Below are positions 59,200-64,000 of a stretch of DNA of 64,000 nt, one piece after another. Source of the stretch: Isoetes taiwanensis. Lineage: Eukaryota > Streptophyta > Lycopodiopsida > Isoetales > Isoetaceae. Position 1 is the first letter of the stretch. Each line of letters opens with the position of its first letter. The stretch is taken from contig JAJEKV010000025.1 of NCBI GenBank assembly GCA_021234155.1, forward strand, positions 5,997,310 through 6,061,309, in the 5' to 3' direction. The notes beneath the pieces were generated by a model. The model did not search any database and had not been told where the DNA came from. It saw only the letters and a program-made list of their open reading frames with translations. The position numbers and the translations under genes are program-made.

Positions 59200-59610
59200 T
59201 CTAGGTCTGTTATTTAAAAAGCATTCTATCGGGCTTATCCGACTCGCATAAAGTTCAAGTTTCCTGCTGTTAAATCCGTGTAACCTTGAGTTGTGCTTTG
59301 TTGCTACAACTTTAACTAAGATTTTGCAAACTCGATGCATGGGACTTCAATAATTTGCTTGAATCGGATTATTATGGCTACTTTGAAAAAGAAAAATGTG
59401 GAAGTGAGATACAGATAGATTAAGAATTTTCCTTGGCCGTTTCAAGCTTTGGTTTTGTTGCTTAAAAAGCATCCTGCTAAACTTAGTTGGCTCGCATAAA
59501 GCTCGACTTTTTTTATATGTTCATCTGAAAGTTTGGGAACCCAATTTGCGACGTCTCAATAACTTGCTTGAATGGGACAATAACTTGCTTGAATGGGACA
59601 TTGGATAATT
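59200..59610. repeat. Imperfect duplication, about 240-bp unit, plus a 23-bp repeat
   Basis: The phrase 'aaaaagcattctatcgggcttatccgactcgcataaagttc' (59,216) recurs as 'aaaaagcatcctgctaaacttagttggctcgcataaagctc' (59,465), and 'caataatttgcttgaatcgg' (59,348) as 'caataacttgcttgaatggg' (59,558). The latter 23-bp unit is itself repeated directly at about 59,580. Confidence 0.6.
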
Positions 59611-59994
59611 TGCTGGTACAATTTTTACAGGTTCAATAGATGGGGCCAATCTATTCCGATTCCGGAATAGTGTAGGACAAAGGCCATCAGAGGCGTGATT
59701 ATTCTACAAACTCGTGGCCACATGGGCGGGTGAGTAATTTAAAAAGGAGCAAATTTTTGTTGCATTTGGTAATATTTGCCCAAACTATGGTGATTTTGCC
59801 ATAGTTAGGCTATCTCAATATAATCCAAGGTTACGCTTTAATATTCTAATTTTTTTCAAAGCATTTTTGAGGGCAATGCTTCCATGTCGCTTTGCCCCGC
59901 TTGCCGCAGAGTTGAGAAAACCTCAAAATTCAGTCAATTCTAATTGTTGAGGCTTGCTCCAATCTGCACCAACACGTGATGGGATGCTTCGCTT

Positions 59995-60055
59995 TCCCGG
60001 AGTCCAACCTGCAAGTAATTAGATCACAGCATTGAGCTATCGCTCCTTGCCCATT
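59995..60055 (-). mobile_element. tRNA-derived SINE-like fragment
   Basis: On the minus strand an A-box-like ATAGCTCAAT (60,040-60,031) is followed about 20 bp later by a B-box-like GGTTGGACTCC (60,009-59,999). The spacing and order are those of a pol III type 2 promoter. The arms do not fold into a tRNA, so this is more likely a SINE head or tRNA pseudogene. Confidence 0.4.
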
Positions 60056-60119
60056 TAAAAAAATGTGAACATCAAGATCCTGCGGAGTTCTAAAACCTAA
60101 AACAAAGTCCTCCATTCTA

Positions 60120-63100
60120 ACGCAGTTTCTTTCTCAAAACCATGAATGCATTAAATCAAGGAAGCTCCTAAGGTTTAATTCAAATAGCTATTGACTTGAC
60201 TTGATCAATAGTTAAGGCTATAGTGCACCCGCGACATAATTGGACTAGGTGCACGCTGATGTTGGAGCATCATTAGTTTGCATGGGGCGCGTATAGCAAT
60301 ACATTAATTAGGTAAGGAGTTTTAACGATTGTAATAACTTATTATAGTTTTGTATGAGCACTCTAGAAAGTCAGGGTGACTCACCATCAATCAGAAAAAA
60401 TAACCGGATGGGAAGCGGAGCAGATGGAGTGGAGTCGAAAAAGGCCAAAGGAAAAAAGGAGGAGGCGTAGTTTGATTCAAGGAGAAATCAGAGATAAAAT
60501 GGGCTTTAGAGTCCTAAGAATGACTTATGATCTTCCGAGGTCGATTTCAGAAAAATCCAAGCTCATCATCGCTCTTCTCTAGACCCATCCGGTGTTCGTG
60601 GATGTTAGTCGCCTTTTTTCTTTATTATTTGCACACTGCTTATTAGTTTTTGGATGAAAAATACCGCTCTCGATAACAACATACATGGGCATTTTTTCAT
60701 GGCTTTACCGGTTGGTTGTTCCTTTGAGCAATCAACGGCCATCACTTAATAGCCAAAAAAATTTCAATGTCTCATCAAGAGTGCAAAGGCAAAGCATGTA
60801 TAAATATAAAACCCAAAAATCGCTCTAGGTGTAGATATACTATGATTTGCTTGCCTATACATCATAAAGGAGCAAAAAGAGCAAGAATTCTATTCTAAGT
60901 CTTGGTTATGGGTTGTGATAACGCCCTTCCCCGAGGAGTTATGGGCCGTGAAAATGGTCGAGTGGGTTATAGGCCGTGAATTAGTATCAAGACGGCAAAG
61001 ACGTCGAGGGAATTTCCTTAAAGCCTCGGAATTTCCTCAAGCATGGCCACTGCCATTTTCCCCGCCCATACCGCCCCAGGGGAGGACGTTATCGGCCTTA
61101 ATGTCCCGGCCGCATTTAGCGCAGTGCTACCGCCATAGCCAAGCTTGGCATCAGATTCGCACGAGCTGCCCAATTTGGATGTAACAAAAAAACTCACGTG
61201 GTTTGAAGGATCAGCACTCCATTTCCTCGCTCTCTTAAGATAGAATACTCACCCTCAAGATGAAGAAATAGACTCGCACTGTGCAAAGCAGTAACAAAAT
61301 TTTAATGGCCTCAAGCTCCAAATGTACCGGATTCTGATAAGATTCTTCACATGTCCGGCTTGGCTATGTATGCAGGCCATGGCCAAAGATTCACCACTAT
61401 GGCGAGATCTCGACCGCTTAACTCCATACATTTTAGGAAAAAAAAAAACTTAAATCTTAACACACATTTTTGTGATAGAAGTCTAACTCGCTGGGTGATT
61501 GCTATGCACCATATTTGTCGCTTGGCTCGCTTCAAACGCAGATACCGGATCAAACACCAAAATCGTGAAAATGAAGCGCAGGCCGCTCATGGAAAGAGAG
61601 AAGTTGCCCCGAGGCCGCCTCGAGGTCCGCTATGGCTTGAGGCTTGGCTATGGAGGGGCTCTGAGGCCCGCTATGGCGCCTTTTGTGAGGGATCAACCCC
61701 ATGGTAGAGCAAAAACAAAGGTAAAGCAGGATGTGGATGTTATGGACATAACATTATTGTTATGGTCATAAATAATTCTGGCCCAAATTGTTACCGATAT
61801 AACCTCTTAGAATAGACGGCCGGGATGTAATCCCACGGCTAAATGCGTAGGCCAAGGACGCGCATGATTACCGCGTCACTTCTCAACAGAAAAGGCGTGT
61901 GCATGCAATTATCCATTCGATGATGATTATTTTTCCTTTCTTTACCATTTCGCACCGATAGTACGCAAAATCCGCCACTTCTGGAACAAAGAATCAAACA
62001 GATTCCGCAACACAAAAAAAAAAAACCATTTGAGCTCTAAGACCATAAGAAATAATACCACTTAGGCCTTATAGTTCCATTTGGAAAATAAGGACTTGAC
62101 TGCAATCCTAGAAATAGATGTGCAATCCCAATTTGTGTCCCCGGATAAGGACAAATAAGAAAGAAATACAGATTTGCCATTCCAGGACAATTATCTTGAA
62201 CTACTATGATCATTTTGAAACATTTGTATACCAGCACTAGAATCAGTTAAGCAAAGCTCGAATAAGTAAACGAGATTAAGATTTTCAGAAATATACAACA
62301 AAGAAAATTAAGATAGTTGAACAAAACTTAAAGCATTATCCCAGCAAGGTTATAGCCGATCAAATGTAGACAATAGTTTTCTGGTATTAAAGCATAAGAG
62401 TGGCATGCAACTTATATAAAGCGCGAAGTTATAAAAGCACAGAAAATACTACTAGAATATGGATTTCCTTCAGATCTTAGAAGGATTCAGAAGTAACATA
62501 TAAAAAGCAAAAGAACTCCAGAGTTGTTTAAGACTTAAACATACTAAGTGGTATGGCACAGCACCGAGAAACTAAAATCTTAAAGAGTTCATAGATGTCA
62601 CCCAGCAGCCAACTTCTGGCTAACTTCTGGAAGAACTTGTAGATTTGAGCAGTGGTTGTTGCTCATTGAATATCACGAAAAAACACCACATGGAGGGATG
62701 AGTCCGGTTACCTGCAGTGGAACCAAATGCAAGTTAGCCTGAGAAGGGTAAATGCATAAGCCACAAACAGGTAAGCAATGAACTCGTCCGGCTTAACGCC
62801 CTTCACCATAAAACAAACATGTATAACCAAAATAATAAGGCCAAGTAGTTAAGAAAATCAATTCAGAAATTAATGCGTAAATTAATGCGTATGAAATAGG
62901 AGGTAGTTCGTGAGAATAAACCTAAAGAGTTAGTTTAGAGAATAAACCTCAAGAGTTACAACTTTTAATTGAGGAAGCACATAGTATAAAGTACGATTAA
63001 GAGAGAAACAAACAAAACAACAAACATTAAATTGAGCACGCCTATGTGAAAGGTTCATAAGCTAAATTAAGTAAACTGACGCTTTGGGGCAAGTCTTGAT

Positions 63101-64000
63101 CTAGATCGGTTCCTAAATAGAAGATCACTAGAATTTACAAAGAAATAAATATTTACTATATCAAATGGACAATTAAACAACATAATGCATCATCAAGAGT
63201 CAATTTAAGAGGAGGGCCAAACATGATGCCCGATGGGACCAGTCTGGGTACACTCTATGGCTTAGAACTATCTCTCATCTAAGCACGCTTATATAGAGAG
63301 TCTGGCTAAAGTCTATAGTGTACATACTACCATCACAATTTAAAGCAAGGAAGTGTGTTATCAGCCATAAATTGACAATAATGCACTTTATCAAGGAAAG
63401 AGGTATGAAATGGGATAGCAGAATGGAGAAGTGGGATCTAGACAAAGAGTGTAGCATGCTATATATGGAATGGGACTACGCTTGTAAACTAGAGCAAATA
63501 AGGTGTCATGACCTCAGACGCAACGTAAATTAGGAATCTTATCTAGAGTGGATTTATGGCACTTATCAAGCAATCATGAGATGCAAGCAGATCAGAAAGG
63601 AATACCACATTAAGTTTACAACTAAACTTAAAATTATGAGTCCATTTTAGAGATCCCATAGCAAAGAAGCAAACTATGATTATTGGCAGAGATGAAGATC
63701 TACAGCTAAAATACATGATATTAATGGATCGAAAGAGCTTTTTAGCAAAAGACAAAGATGACATCTCATCCTCATGATACAAAGCAAGGTACATCTAGCA
63801 TCTAGCTTATTTTTCATCTGCTTTACTATATTAGATAGAGATCTATACTAGCGTATCATGACATTTCAATTTTATAGATGTACTGGGCCAGTCGACCGCA
63901 GATGATCAAGAGTAGATTTTACGCGATGGATCAAGCCATGAATTGTACAAGGCGTATATGAGTGAAACTGAATATCTACACAGTTTAACCATCTATTGTA
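60120..64000. other. Long spacer without a supportable gene
   Basis: Short frames (for example 60,376-60,582 and 61,351-61,771 on the + strand) have no domain. 60,900-61,720 is somewhat GC-richer with cgcc/ctcg strings, like other transposon-derived or error-prone stretches. The final 2 kb is AT-rich and featureless. Confidence 0.4.

Noticed and set aside
59995-60060. tRNA gene on the minus strand
   Set aside because: A- and B-box-like strings have right spacing, but acceptor and anticodon stems do not form; a SINE-like fragment fits better.

Overview
This window looks like nuclear DNA of a land plant with a large, transposon-rich genome. The AT-rich background, long stretches without genes, intron-bearing genes with GT/AG junctions, and a mix of Ty3/gypsy, LINE, Helitron-like, MITE and DDE-transposon remnants all fit this. 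A gymnosperm (conifer-type) genome is my best guess, but it is a guess; no organelle or bacterial signal is seen. There are no operons, rRNA genes, CRISPR arrays or convincing tRNA genes.

The one gene I can name with confidence is an L-gulono-1,4-lactone oxidase-like (GULLO) gene on the + strand at 19,638-21,696. It has a signal peptide, an FAD-binding region, an intron and an intact C-terminal ALO domain, but its middle is broken by frameshifts around a GC-rich patch. Other coding pieces look real but are fragmentary: a two-membrane-segment protein (10.0-10.6 kb), an unassigned exon (12.2-12.55 kb), a terminal exon on the minus strand (18.6-18.8 kb), a Cys-rich terminal exon on the minus strand (35.4-35.6 kb), an unrecognised multi-exon minus-strand gene (52.56-54.33 kb), a subtilase-like scrap (55.7-55.9 kb) and an in-frame-duplicated reading frame (56.4-57.4 kb).

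Layout: 0-8 kb holds transposon-type genes. On the + strand there is an acidic-tailed protein with an in-frame TAG and a multi-exon gene with a Cys/His cluster; on the minus strand there is a decayed multi-exon DDE-type transposase. A palindrome-rich MITE lies at 9.15-9.42 kb. 10-19 kb holds scattered exons and tandem duplications. 19.2-21.7 kb is the GULLO locus. 22-27 kb is nearly empty. 27.5-34 kb holds two LINE copies of one family whose 3' ends are (TTCTA)n tracts, an L1-like scrap, and a short Helitron candidate. 41.3-49.4 kb is a full-length but decayed Ty3/gypsy element on the minus strand, immediately followed by a second LTR pair with a non-coding interior (49.4-52.3 kb). 52.5-57.4 kb holds gene pieces, Helitron-type ends and a SINE-like hairpin. 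57.4-64 kb is mostly non-coding.

A general caution: the two gypsy LTRs and the GULLO exons differ from expectation mainly by very many 1-4 bp indels, often around odd cgcc/ctcg strings. This looks more like uncorrected long-read error than normal decay, so stop codons and frameshifts reported here may not all be biological.
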